Positions 10,652 to 21,045 of a stretch of DNA of 64,000 nt are shown piece by piece. Numbering within the stretch: position 1 is the stretch's first letter; each line of letters opens with the position of its first letter. A program made the translations under genes and the position numbers. The notes beneath the pieces were generated by a model. The model was not told the origin of the DNA. It saw nothing but the letters and a program-made list of their open reading frames with translations, and searched no databases. Source of the DNA: Microstegium vimineum (lineage: Eukaryota > Streptophyta > Magnoliopsida > Poales > Poaceae); assembly GCA_022036555.1 (NCBI GenBank), contig CM039120.1, forward strand, positions 24,704,227 to 24,768,226. The letters are read 5' to 3'.

Positions 10652-10938
10652 TGATACATCTGGCCCAGGTAGGGTTGACCGAGTGCCGATAAATTGAGTC
10701 TGCCCGGACCCCAACAGTTCTTAAGCACACCCACTCGGGGAAAGACCCAATCTCCCTAAAAGACTAGTATGATAGGGGAAGAGTGGCTCTCCCTTTTAAG
10801 GCGACTTCCTCCTCCCAAGCTAAGCAAGGTGGGATTATTCAGAGGCTCACACGGTCGCCGCCCGACTACAACTGGGCCACTTGGCCCATTATTTGTTGCG
10901 TTTTTGCCAACGGGTAATAATGGATGATGTCCTCATCA
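10652..10938 (-). repeat. TRIM LTR, right copy (5' LTR)
   Basis: It has the same ends as the left copy, directly followed by the GTGGG duplication. On the minus strand it is followed by the PBS. Confidence 0.92.
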
Positions 10939-10943
10939 GTGGG

Positions 10944-11000
10944 TGAGGATGTAGCGGTGTTGGAGTGGTGGGTTGAGGAACGCCAGCTCTGATACCAAGT
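10944..11000 (-). promoter_or_regulatory. PBS and leader of the Reina-type element
   Basis: GCTCTGATACCA at 10986-10997 is the reverse complement of the Met-tRNA PBS and sits three bases from the LTR. The remainder is the leader broken by the TRIM. Confidence 0.8.
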
Positions 11001-11351
11001 TGTCAAGATCCTCACTACTCAGAGTAGGAGGGCCTCGACTACGAAGGTCGTAGGTTGATATTGGTAATGGTGGCGCCAGTGTCCTTCCCTGGGCGCCCAA
11101 TAGAGGTGAAATTATAGAGTTAGCAAAGAGATGAGATTAGGCTGATAACTTCATTGCTTGCCAATAAAAAGGGTGTCTGGTTAGATAAATAGGAGCTCAA
11201 CTCCTTGATTCGCATGCCTAGGCAGCTAGTTAAAGACTAAACCTTCCCTCTCCCCTAGAGCCATGCGCAGGGAGTTACACCAGCCGTCCTAACCCGCCTG
11301 CTATTGCCTCGTGCTTGAGGTCGGCGGCTGTAGTGTCTCCCCCACATGACA
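11001..11351 (-). repeat. 5' LTR of the Reina-type element (351 bp)
   Basis: Plus-strand ends TGTCAAGATC and CCACATGACA give inverted TGTCA/TGACA termini. Length fits the short LTRs of the Reina lineage. No second copy was found to the left, so the 3' half of the element has been lost or lies beyond recognition. Confidence 0.8.
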
Positions 11352-11789
11352 CGTTCATTTTGACCAAAATTGCCAGCAAATCGTTGTTGCAACCTATAAA
11401 TAATGTTAGGTCGTAATTGCGACCCCCCCTATTTTTTCACCTAGTTATTAAAGAAGTGGTTTATATTTCTAGTAGGCACATATACCAAACACAATAGAAC
11501 ACCAAAGGAAATAAGCATAATGACATTCAAACAAGAGAAGTTGGATTGTCTCTTTTTTCTTCAAAGACAACAAACCTTACTTCCGTTCCAGTTTCCTTCT
11601 AGCTAGTTTGCCTTTGTTAGGACTAGTCCTTGCTTTAGAAACTGAAAAAAAGAAATCTATGATTTTAAGTGGTATCTTATATGCAAAAAATTTTATGTAA
11701 CTTTAACCTGTTATTGTGAAAATGTTTTATTGTGAAAATGTTTATACATAAAATTATCAGTAATACATTTACAAATCTGAAATTGAAAG
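11352..11789. other. AT-rich spacer, nothing recognised
   Basis: There is no ORF, terminal repeat or RNA gene. CGTTC at 11352-11356 would be the target duplication of the Reina element, but the partner is missing. Confidence 0.5.
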
Positions 11790-12530
11790 AGTTGTGAATA
11801 TTGCACTTCACATTTTTTTGCTTGACCAAAGAAAAAGGTTTCACTTTTGTGAAAATTATTTTTGCAGTCCAAACAATTGTTTAGATGCACAAAATAACAA
11901 CTTCATATTCTTTGTCTGCTTATCATGGTCCATACAAATTACAATGTCAAGTGCATATTGTAGGATGGACAACAGCCATCATTAACTAGATGTGGCACAT
12001 TCCCTCTTATCTGACCTTCCCCGTTGGTTCTATTCAGGATGATTAGCAACATATCCACCACTATGTTAATCAAGAGAAGTTGAAAGTGGATCTTCCTCTC
12101 TAAGGCCCTCCTTAGTTTGAAAGTTGGGTCTCAATTGATCTTAACTTTGGTTCCAATGTTACTGATGAACAAAAGACTTGATCTAATTACACCAAATTGT
12201 GTAAAAAGTTAAAAACCTTTCATAGTTCCATTCCCATCATTTGTGTGGGAGGAAATCACATCTTACTTCATCATAAGCTTTTTTAAAATCAATCTTAAAG
12301 AAATGACCCCATTTTGCTTCTTCTTGTGTAATTCATGTATCGTTTCATGAGGTATGACTGTCCTTCTGTTATATTTGTACGTGGTAGAAACGTTGTTTGT
12401 GAGGGCTATTTGTCCTTTTTACTATCTTAGTTACTCTGTCAGCAACAACTTTACTGAATATTGTGAAGCTAACGTTCATCAGAACAGTTGTATTTGGTTA
12501 GCCTAATTGCAGTTTGGTAATAAGAATTAT
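11790..12530 (-). pseudogene. Decayed LINE (L1-like) reverse transcriptase
   Basis: Minus-strand translation, with many stops and frameshifts, shows L1-type RT blocks in order: FTIFSKVVADRVTKI (about 12430-12480), FFKIDFKKAYDEVR (about 12270-12310, palm motif A), GLREEDPLS (about 12095, block B) and LQYALDIVICMDHD (about 11925-11965). In the last block the catalytic YADD of the family reads YALD. It then continues to KLLFCASKQLFGLQK. No endonuclease domain or poly(A) tail was identified. The copy is clearly dead. Confidence 0.8.
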
Positions 12531-12559
12531 TGTTCCAAAAGAAGAAAATCTTTAAGCAC

Positions 12560-14463
12560 ACAGTTGGGCTCTGTTGAATTGGAATGAAGTGTCTATTTTT
12601 TATTTTACCAATGTTTAAACCGCCAACAACAGTACAGAGATATCAACAAATTTACAGTTCATCTGCCGTCTGCCGACTGCTTTTGCTGCACAGTCTTGTT
12701 ACGATATTGCCATGGTCATTCTAGGCTTTCCCTACTCAACTGCATGACGGTTGTGCTGAGCATGGGCCCTTAATAATGTCTACGGAGCCCATAAGAGTGA
12801 TGAATTGGCGGGCATCGGTATGTAGTTGGGCTGCAATACCTGGAATGGATTCTGTGATCACCAGGAAATTGTTTGGTAAAGTAACATGGTGTTTTTTCAA
12901 ACAAAATGTACTTACAGTTGACTTGAACAACAGCACGAATTCTATACCAGTTAATTGGTAACCTCAAGTTCGGAATCATTGTTGTTGCTCCTAGAGTGGG
13001 AGGTGATATATTTTTTGAACAACAACAAGAAAACTATTATCTAACCATAACGATGGATGAGCCAATTATATTTATTCTTAAGAAAAAATATCTTAATTAT
13101 TATTGACCAAATAACTATAATTTTTCTTTTTATTTTTTTCTGATTATACAAGCTTATATATTTGTTGTATATTATTAAGAAAAAAATATGAGAAAATTTC
13201 ACGTTAGACCATTTATTCACGCACATTGTTGAAAACTTGTAATTACAATAAAATATTTTAATTTTTTACCATGTATAAGAAAAAAAACTATTACCAATGC
13301 TTGGTCATGTTGCGGCTTGCGAGCAAATACATCCACGTGAGCCTGACCACTCGATGCATTCAAGAAAAATCCGCATTACTGCGAAACCAGCTGAGCAATC
13401 TACACATTAATTGATTACTCCATATCTGGTAGTTAATCATTCAGGTAACTATTCGTCTTGCACTATGAAGTCACTGCCACCACTAAAGAAGCAATGCGAC
13501 AACATGTGATCGTCCGAACGGACCAAACTTAACAGAATGGTGCTGTCGCGGTATGAAGTGATCGCCACGACTGGAGAGGCAACATGTAGTCGTGCGACCA
13601 AAAGAAGGAACAACTACCTTTGAATTGCCATCGCATTATTGGCATATTTATTAATTGTTTAGATCAATTCTGGCTCAAAAGCATGCAACATGCATGACAC
13701 ATCAATTAGGCACCAACAAATGAGGATCCTATATGATGGACGTTAGATGCCCATCATGAATAAATAAGAATAACATGGAGAACTAATCTTTGAATGTTAC
13801 TTAATTGTAAACAAAAGGCTAAACACAGCTGCTTTATATTATTTTTCTTCAAGTGCATATCTAAAGTGAAGTGTGCTCGGAAACAGCCAGTGGGAGCAAT
13901 GATATGTGCAAATCCAGTCAGTAGTTTGGAAAGTTGAGTGGTTGCAGATTGCAGAGGCTTGTACCAAAGGTCCCATCAAACAGCGGCGCTGCTCCCCTGT
14001 TCGAAACCACAATTAATGATAGTTCAGGGTTTTAACTACACAGTTTTAGATCCGTTAATGTAGCAAACTACACACAAACACTGTAGAGGACGTTTCTTTA
14101 AGATTTCATCGGATGTATACATAGGACCTTTCTTTAAATGTAGCAAAACTAAACACAAACACAAGTAATGACATATATAAATAAGACCTTTCTTTAAGAT
14201 TTCATCAGATGTAGAGGACGTTTTTTTTTACAAAGGATGTAGAGGACGTTGGAATTCAGTCACACAAACACAGAAAATAGTCCAGTATTGTTGCTTCCTA
14301 ATCAGCATACAAATTCTTGCTGGTTCAGTGGGATCTCCAACTAAAATGTGACCTCAGTGAGCACATGCTTTACTTGTTAGTTTAGTATCTCAGTCTTACC
14401 TAAATTCCATGGCACATTTTCATTGTCAAGAGAGGATGCAGGTATGTTATGAATTATTTTGTA
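12560..14463. other. AT-rich intergenic DNA with possible exon-like remnants
   Basis: There is no transposon terminus or clear gene. Two short minus-strand frames look more protein-like than the rest. One, around 12736-12979, contains ITESIPGIAAQLHTDARQF. The other, at about 13925-14005, is preceded by an acceptor-like TTTCGAACAG and ends GTSLCNLQPLNFPNY then a stop. They could be scraps of a host gene or chance. I recognise no family. Confidence 0.3.
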
Positions 14464-14683
14464 CTCCCTCCGTACTGGAATTAGATGACGTTTTGGACAA
14501 GGTTTAGGGTCGAACATTGGGAATCTAAATCATAAATAACTTTTTGTTGTTGAGATTGCAAATACTTTCATAAAAGTATACATATATCATTATTCCATAA
14601 ATATTTTTATAAAAATAAGAGGTTAAAGTTGTGTTTTGGTGACCGTATCGTTGTCCAAAACGTCTTCTAATTCTTATATGGAG
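14464..14683. mobile_element. Stowaway-type MITE (220 bp)
   Basis: It starts CTCCCTCCGTACTGGAATTA and ends in the inverse TTCTTATATGGAG, with TA duplicated on both sides (14462-14463, 14684-14685). Inner inverted sequences GACGTTTTGGACAA and TTGTCCAAAACGTC pair as well. This is the Tc1/mariner-derived Stowaway hallmark. It is non-coding. Confidence 0.88.
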
Positions 14684-14869
14684 TATATGTTTATAAACCG
14701 GTGACAGAAGAGGAGTTACTACAATGTTGTCGGGAGACTCAGGACCGTTTCCGAACCGTTTGGCAGAACCTTTCTCTCTTTGGGTCTTTCCTTCCCATGT
14801 AAGATATGTTTGAGATCCTAACTGTCCACTTTGCAACAAAAGAATCTCTCCACTTCGTGTGATCGTTTC

Positions 14870-14972
14870 AGTGGTGATAAGCGGCCAATATCGTTTTTGA
14901 ATGTTTTGTTGTGAGAGAAAAATATTGTTTTGGTGGTTGATAAGCCGGCTGATAAGCCAACGAACATCACTC
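14870..14972. mobile_element. Small MITE-like inverted repeat, 'gctgataagcc' type
   Basis: GTGGTGATAAGCGGCCAATA on the left and GGTTGATAAGCCGGCTGATAAGCC on the right enclose a core with TTTGTTGTGAGAGAAAAATA. The same layout recurs at 15661-15780, so these are two members of one small family, perhaps hAT-derived. The target duplication was not resolved. Confidence 0.5.
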
Positions 14973-14985
14973 TGTTTGATAAAAC

Positions 14986-15660
14986 ATGAGGTGCAGGATT
15001 AGTGTTCTCAGATGGGTTCTAATTCCACGTAACCAACTATGAAACATACATGGTACACTATGGGGTTGGCGACATCCTAAAACCACATGTATAATACACC
15101 AAACTATTTTTTTTCAAACTGGTATTCAAAAACTAAGTGTTTGATCATCCCTTCCTTATGATAGAAGCAACGTGTATTACTACTACCTTATCATTGTGTT
15201 TAGCTAAATTATCGTTTGTTAGTATTACCCCTTACCTAGATTTTTAATTTTAAATGTGCTCTCAATTTTCATAACCACATGTTAATGCTTTGGACATCAG
15301 AGTAGATCATAGCAAGGTTAATGAGATCAAGGGTATTACCGAGATTTGTTAGTTTTCCAAGGATTTCGATTCGAGGTAATGATCTTTGCTCCAAGATCAT
15401 GGTGGGGGCCTAATATTAGGAAATAAAGGGGTCTAGAAAGACACAGGATGAAGGTGTATTTATCATTCAGACCAAGTTATGACAACTCAATACATCCAAG
15501 CAATCAAGCAAGCAAAGTTTTTAATAAAAACAACAAAATCAGGACCCAACTCAAATGATGAACACAATAGTTTTTCTTAGGAGGAGGTATGGACTACAAG
15601 TATCTAGCTTAAGGGCCTCTGGGCCATGTGATGAAAGGTAAGCCATTAAAATAATTAGCG
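14986..15660. other. AT-rich spacer between MITEs, nothing recognised
   Basis: No coding, repeat or RNA feature could be supported here. Confidence 0.4.
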
Positions 15661-15780
15661 GTCTGTTCGGCTGATCTTTTATGCGACTGATAAGCCTACT
15701 GATGTTGTTTTTGACTATTTTTTGTGAGATAAAAACATTGTACACATGACTTATAAGTCAGGCTGATAAGTCAAGCGAAC
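15661..15780. mobile_element. Second MITE of the 'gctgataagcc' type
   Basis: GTCTGTTCGGCTGATC at the left and TCAGGCTGATAAGTCAAGCGAAC at the right are imperfect inverted ends. The middle TTTTTTGTGAGATAAAAACA matches the core of the copy at 14870-14972. Confidence 0.6.
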
Positions 15781-16260
15781 TTGATGGAAAAGATATGGGA
15801 GTAGGGAGTTGAGGTATTGGCTTGGATTTTAAAGGTTCAACTTCAAGTGGCAGTGGAACTCATGTCACCGTGAACCCTGTCTTGGTCAAGACGGAAGTAT
15901 GAGGAGGACATAGATGGTCTCGGTGGTGTGCCTCTTGTTGGCGCGGTCTGCTCATCTTTGGGGCACCAGGGGGAGATCTCCTCCTCAACGCCAACTAGTT
16001 ATGGCTCTTGGTGGCCATGAGTGCCACCACCTAGGCGATGGCATGGGGGCGACATCCTTTCCTCATCAACTCTTGCTGCTCGCGTAGAAGATCCATGTGG
16101 TCAGTGGCGGTTCACTAGATGTCAATAGTGCTTCCTCTGTACTATGGGCATACTTTTTGGGAACAGGAAGGCATGCAGCAACACTTCGTGGATAGCATGA
16201 CTCCCTCTTCTCCTGCCTTCGACACATGCTTTCACATCATGGCCCAATTTTTCCTTTGGG
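15781..16260. other. Unassigned spacer before the copia LTR
   Basis: It has normal base composition and short frames without family resemblance. TTGGG at 16256-16260 may be the target duplication of the copia LTR, but the partner was not found. Confidence 0.35.
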
Positions 16261-17447
16261 TGTTGATCAGTGAAAGCGCAATCAAGCCCTATTGTGGGTC
16301 TTGGTATCGATGACAACTTAATTTAAGAACTAATGAGATTTATCAGTTGACAAGCAGGTAATCATGAATGGAGGAAGTCGTTATAGATGGTGGAGGTATC
16401 ACAATTCTTATGGTGGCTATCCAGCTCATAAAGGTTTAATTACTTTGTATTTCGAATATTGAGTTTAGGAAAAAGCCATACTATTAAGGGGGGGTTCTAG
16501 AACTGTTAAGTCAATTGTGGAAACAGATGCTAAAATACATACATTGACATACACACAGCTAGCCAGTTGCCAGTTTAAATATCATATCCAGCAGAGCATC
16601 TTGGCTAGGTTAGCAATGTCGCCCATTAAGGTCGGCAGTGCTGCCCTTTTAATCCAGCGAATTTTCCAGAGTATAAAATACTGTTGAAAAGCTCCACCTC
16701 ACCAGTCACATACCTCTTTGTCTTCCTCTGAATTAGACCATTGCAATAACAGAGCTCTCTCTCTCTCTCTCTCTCTTGCTCTCCACTGTTGCTCTCTTGA
16801 CCTCCAAACTCCCCCACCATTCCAACCAGAAAAGCTTGATAGAAAAGGTAGCAAAATACTCCTGAGAGCAGATCTACAGCTTCCAAAGTCTAAGAGCAAT
16901 TGGTTCACGTTTGGTCGGTGGTTCTAGGGTTTGTTACTCTTGGAGCTTGCTCTGGCCGGCTAGGCATCGCCCTAGAGCTTGCCCCTCTCTTGTGACAGCC
17001 TAGGGAGGTTTGCAAGACACTTGTGCAGCTAAGAAATTACCCTCGCTTCAAGGATTCGTTTCCTTGATTTGAGAACGAGAAGGAGTTGCAAGCTTCTTGC
17101 CTTTGTGGCTTAGCCTCAACATATGTGGACATAGGAAAGCCTTGGTAGCGAGCTAAACCACATGTCAAATCATGTGTCTTGTGTGCTAGTATCCTAGCTT
17201 TACTTATTGCATATCTTGTGCTAGGGTTTGTAGTTTCATTTTTGAGCAAGAAATAGTTTTTTGTGGTAACAGTCCTCGAGCTGGTCTTTCCCCTGAAATA
17301 GTGATATTGTGCTAGTAGTAGTATCTAGTTACTCCATGCAAAAATTCAATTCGAGCAGATTAATTTTTAGAGGTCGGTAGTGCCGCCCTGTGTTATAATT
17401 GGAGTTGGAGCTGATTTTTTTTATAGGTCTATTCACCCCCCCCTCTT
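16261..17447 (+). repeat. SIRE-like Ty1/copia LTR, 3' end truncated
   Basis: It begins TGTTGATCAGTGAAAGCGCA and continues with CCCTATTGTGGGTCTTGG, a start I recognise from SIRE-type grass LTRs. Near its end TATAGGTCTATTCACCCCCC marks the region close to the 3' terminus of such LTRs, but the final CA and a PBS are missing. A (CT)11 microsatellite lies inside (16755-16776). There is no PPT upstream, so it is a 5' LTR or a truncated solo LTR. Confidence 0.72.
16755..16776. repeat. (CT)n microsatellite
   Basis: About eleven uninterrupted CT units within the copia LTR. Confidence 0.9.
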
Positions 17448-17689
17448 CGTATATGCTTCACTGCGTGAAGTACGGAAGGTTGTCAGAGGTTCTGGAGAAC
17501 CTTGAGTTGAGAAGACAATAGCTGCAGTTCGAGTTGAGGATGTTAGCAGCAGTGAGCTCTCCGGATCTAGCTATTCCTCTCTTCCTCTCACCCAACCAAC
17601 CGATGGGAAGAAGAGAAGGAAAGCTAGAAAAAGAGCAAATAGGAGAAAAAAAGAGAGAAGAGAAAATATTAGAAGAGAAGAAGAAGAGA
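17448..17689. other. Unassigned DNA leading into the poor-quality block
   Basis: GA-rich toward its right end. No feature could be supported. Confidence 0.35.
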
Positions 17690-20355
17690 AAAAAAAAACT
17701 TTTCCCCTTTCCCACCAAAACAAACCCCAACTCCCGGTCCCACTTTTTTCCCCCCCTTTCCGGGGTGCAAAGCCCAACTAGGGTCTCCGACACCCCCGAC
17801 CCCCGGAAATATTTTTCCTCCTCGGTAAAATTTGTCTTTTTGGGGTCGTTTCAATTTTTAAAGCCCCCCGTGTCGACTTCGGTGTATCTGGGCGGGGTTC
17901 TTTAGCCACCCAATTCCCCTTTTGTCCCAACTCAGTCGAAACCCAAAAGAAAAAAAAAGAAATAGGTTCCTTCAAATCATCCACTATAGGGGTTTTTCTT
18001 GTCTAAAGAGAGACAAGCTTTCTAGAAACCAAAAAATTTAACTCTACTCCTGGGGTAACCCCCCCAAAGACTTGAAAAAAGCTCCTCGGGAAATTTCACA
18101 TTTTGTTTAAAAAAAAAAGTGTTTCTCTCCGCCCTTTGGGGCTTCGTCATTGAAAACAAATTTGGGGCAAGACTCCCTCGAGGAAACCCTATCTTTGGCC
18201 TCGGGGTGTGTCGGAGTTTTCGAAATGCCCCTTTTAAAAATTTTCCTTGGCTCCAAGTCCAGGGTTTTAGACCATCGTGTTGGGCTGGTAGAAAGAGACC
18301 TTTCTTTATGACCTTCCCCCCCACTCTTTCTTCGTCAAAAATGCACCTTATAACCCTTTGGGGGTAAGGGGGGAAAGGTGTTTTTAGGCCAACCTTATTC
18401 CATTCCCTTTTAAAACCGTTTCCTTTTTCCCCCCCCCTTTGCCTTTTCTTTCAAAGAAGTTGCTTTGGGGTTGATTTTGGGGGAAAAATCATTGGTTTTC
18501 TTGGGGTTTTTGGAAAAGAATGATAAATCACCTTTTTAACCTACCCCCTGGGGCACCCACCCATTGGGTTAAAAAGGGTTGTTTAAACCCAGTTACTATG
18601 TGAAAAAAACCATCTATTTTTTCCAAATGCCTCCATTGTTCTCTTCTAAAAAAAGGAAAAGGCAAACTTTAAGGGTTTGAGGGAAAAGTCAAACCCCTCA
18701 AAAACCCCTTCCAAGGGGGGGCCCCCAATTTTCATTTTTCTGAGTCTAGGGGGGACCCTAAGGACTTGAGTTTTCTAATACCCGTCCAGGGTTTTGGGTT
18801 TTTATTTTTTATATATTTAGGTTAAAGAAAATTTTTTTATCCCCTTAAAATTTAAAAAAATTTTCTGGGGCCCTTCCCTCCTTAAAAATTTTACCAAAAA
18901 CCACACCTACCAAAAAACCAACGGCTAGTTAAAATTTTTAAAACCTCTTACATTTTCCCACGCCTCCCAAAGGGCTCGGAAAGGCCCGGGGGGGTTGATT
19001 CCCACCTCCCTTTTTTCCTTCTTTTTTTTTTTTTTTACGTTTTTTTCCCCCGGACCGCAGCCTGGCTGGGGCCCCCAAAAATTTCCCCAGGATATTTTTT
19101 AAAAGGGCCCCACCCGAAATTTTTTTTAAAAAAACCCCTTCTTTTCAATTGAACCCACATTCCGTTTTGGAATTATTTTTTGATGGGTGGGGGGTTAAAA
19201 AATTTTAAATTTCTCCAAACATGTATTTTAAAAATGACCTTTGTCCCCTTTTTTTCCCCCCACACGGGGTTGTCCAGGGCAAAACAAATGAAAAAAAAAA
19301 AAAAACAAAAAAATTTTTCACTTTTGGGGTTTATATACCCTCCCCTTTTAATTGAAAATTCTCTGGCCTTTCCCCCCAAGTTTTAAGGTCAAAAAAAACC
19401 CCCAACACCTCCAAAGCTGGTTTTACCCCCAATTTTTAATTTGAAAACTTTTGGTCAATTCTTCCCCTTAAAATTCAACGGTCAGCCCCCCACCCGCACC
19501 AATGCTGAATAAAAGTTAAAAGTGTCTTACACCCCCCGCCATGCCCAAATCTAGGACGAGGGTTCAAAAACCTCACCTGCCTTTTTTTCCTCTTTTTTTT
19601 TTTTTTTGGTTCGTTTTTTTTATACTGCGGGGATCCAGGGGGACCCGCGGAGGCCGGGGGGGCGCCGGGGCCAACCCCAAACCCTTTTGGCCCCCGGGCC
19701 ATGGGGGGCGGCCCCTTCTCGGGTCAGCGGGGGCGCGGGGGGAAAACAGCGGGGGCAGCCGGAGGGGAAGGGGCCGACTCCACCCCATGTCCGGGGGATG
19801 GGGGGGATTTTTTGGGGCGGGGTGGGGCCCCGGGGAAAGTGGGGGGGGCGCGGGGGGCGGGTCACGCACTCGGGGGTTCGGGGTTGGTGGGCCCCGACGG
19901 GGGAGTTTTTGTTTGGCCGAGGTGGTCGCCCCCTTTTGGGGGTGGCTTTCGGTGGGGGGGCCCGGGGGGATTGTGGGGGTGCCCCGGGGGCCCCCCCCCC
20001 CAAAAGGGCCCGTTAAAAGCTCCCCGTTTTAGGGGCCCCCCAAAAACTCGCTGGGCCCCAAAGGGGGCCGGGCCCGGGTCCCCCTTTCCCCCCCCGCAGG
20101 GCTCAGGGCGCCGGGGGTCGACTTCCCTTTCCCCTTTTTTTTCCCCCCTTTTTTTTTTTTGGATTTTTTAAGTGGGCCCCGTTCTGAAAAAAAACTGCGG
20201 ACCCAGCTGTGGGGGGAAAGGGGGAAGGGAAAAGGGGGGGGGGGCATTCTTTCTTTTTTTGGGTCCCGGGGCACCGTGATTTTTGGGGTTTTGGTTGGTT
20301 TTTGAAAAAAAATTTAGGATTTTGGGTTTTTAAGGGGGAAAAATTTGTGGGGTCA
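17690..20355. other. Homopolymer-inflated block, probable low-quality sequence
   Basis: Across about 2.7 kb the text changes character. Runs of 4-10 identical bases of all four kinds follow one another (for example CTTTTTTCCCCCCC-like, GGGGTTTTTG-like), and 19605-20275 is dominated by G and C runs. Flanks on both sides are normal. Such text is typical of miscalled or unedited trace data, not of any repeat class. The several overlapping Gly/Pro-rich or Lys-rich reading frames here should not be annotated. Underlying true sequence may be copia, since copia DNA lies on both sides. Confidence 0.8.
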
Positions 20356-20369
20356 TTGCAAAGGTGAAA

Positions 20370-20750
20370 AAGGACAAAGTTCTCGTACTCCCTCTGGTAC
20401 GTGTCGAAGAGTCTGGACTTGATTTGGGGATTACCTTCGTGAAACCTTTCAAGTGTTTGCCAGATCTCCCATATTGTATGGAGGTTCGAGCTTGCTCAAG
20501 CTCAGGAAGCGAAAGGCTCCAAAAGAGAATAGTACGAGCTCTATTGTTCGCGTTGTGTTGACTAATTTGTAATTGATCAACGCAAACAACAAGAACACAT
20601 TAGTTTTAATTCTCACAAATGTCCCACACAAGAAATTCGACTACCTAGAGATAAGCAGACATGTGAATCTTCTAGTATGAATAATTTGTTCCATCAAAGA
20701 ACGGTAGTTTGCCGACACCCTGGTCCATGTCGCCTTTCATGGATCAAGAA
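20370..20750 (-). pseudogene. gag: SIRE-like copia gag, N-terminal fragment
   Basis: Starting just inside the PBS, the minus strand encodes GVGKLPFFDGTNYSY and MSAYLQVVEFLVWDICEN, the start of copia gag proteins, followed by DQLQISQHNANNRARTILF. A stop replaces the residue after NYSY and another follows CEN. The rest is lost in the poor-quality block. Confidence 0.75.
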
Positions 20751-20778
20751 CCAACTAAGGTGGATTGATCCTTCACCC

Positions 20779-20790
20779 GCTCTGATACCA
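20779..20790 (-). promoter_or_regulatory. Met-tRNA-type PBS of the copia element
   Basis: GCTCTGATACCA, reverse complement of TGGTATCAGAGC, two bases from the LTR. Confidence 0.8.
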
Positions 20791-20792
20791 AT

Positions 20793-20886
20793 TGAAGGAC
20801 CGATAACGGTGACTAGAGGGTTTTGAATGAGAGCCTCAAATTTCACTCAGAAATGTTCGGACCACTCTTCCCAAAACACAAACCCA
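20793..20886 (-). repeat. 3' end of a SIRE-like copia 5' LTR (truncated)
   Basis: TGAAGGACCGATAACGGTGA next to the PBS is the LTR terminus. The homologous text recurs at 21827-21920 in the solo LTR. It breaks off near CCCAGTTGATGG and is joined to an Athila LTR fragment. Confidence 0.78.
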
Positions 20887-20889
20887 GTT

Positions 20890-21045
20890 GATGGGTGCTC
20901 GTTAGAATATCCTACAAAACACGTCAGAACACCACAACTCATGGAACTCGTTAGAATCAAACCCTACAACTATGCTTTATAGTTAATTCCTTATCAATTC
21001 ATGTAGTAGTTGATGGTTATATTTGGAGTTTCGTGGCCAACAACA
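20890..21045 (-). repeat. Athila-like LTR fragment (U3 start)
   Basis: It is homologous to 42545-42692 (shared ACACCACAACTCRTGGAAC and TCAATTCATGTAGTAGTTGATGG). On the minus strand the LTR begins TGTTGTTGGCCACG directly after a polypurine tract at 21046-21056. It is truncated at its left. Confidence 0.8.

Larger units (their letters stand above)
10327..10938 (-). mobile_element. TRIM (miniature LTR retrotransposon), 612 bp, 39-bp internal region
   Basis: Two LTRs (10327-10612, 286 bp; 10652-10938, 287 bp) flank only 39 bp. A perfect 5-bp target duplication GTGGG is at 10322-10326 and 10939-10943. On the minus strand the internal region opens with TTTGGTATCAGAGCTGG (Met-tRNA-type PBS) and ends with AAGGGGGTGGAAA (PPT), so PBS and PPT are almost adjacent. 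There is no coding capacity. The LTRs differ at roughly 29 positions by eye (about 10%), making it older than the gag-only element. It is inserted just upstream of the Reina gag. Confidence 0.93.

Noticed and set aside
16119..16316. 64-codon frames on both strands before the copia LTR
   Set aside because: Each is the shadow of the other, they run into the LTR, and neither resembles a known protein.
17571..20274. Many overlapping Gly/Pro-rich, Lys-rich and Phe-rich reading frames
   Set aside because: They lie in the homopolymer-inflated block. Their composition follows the base runs and no family motif is present.
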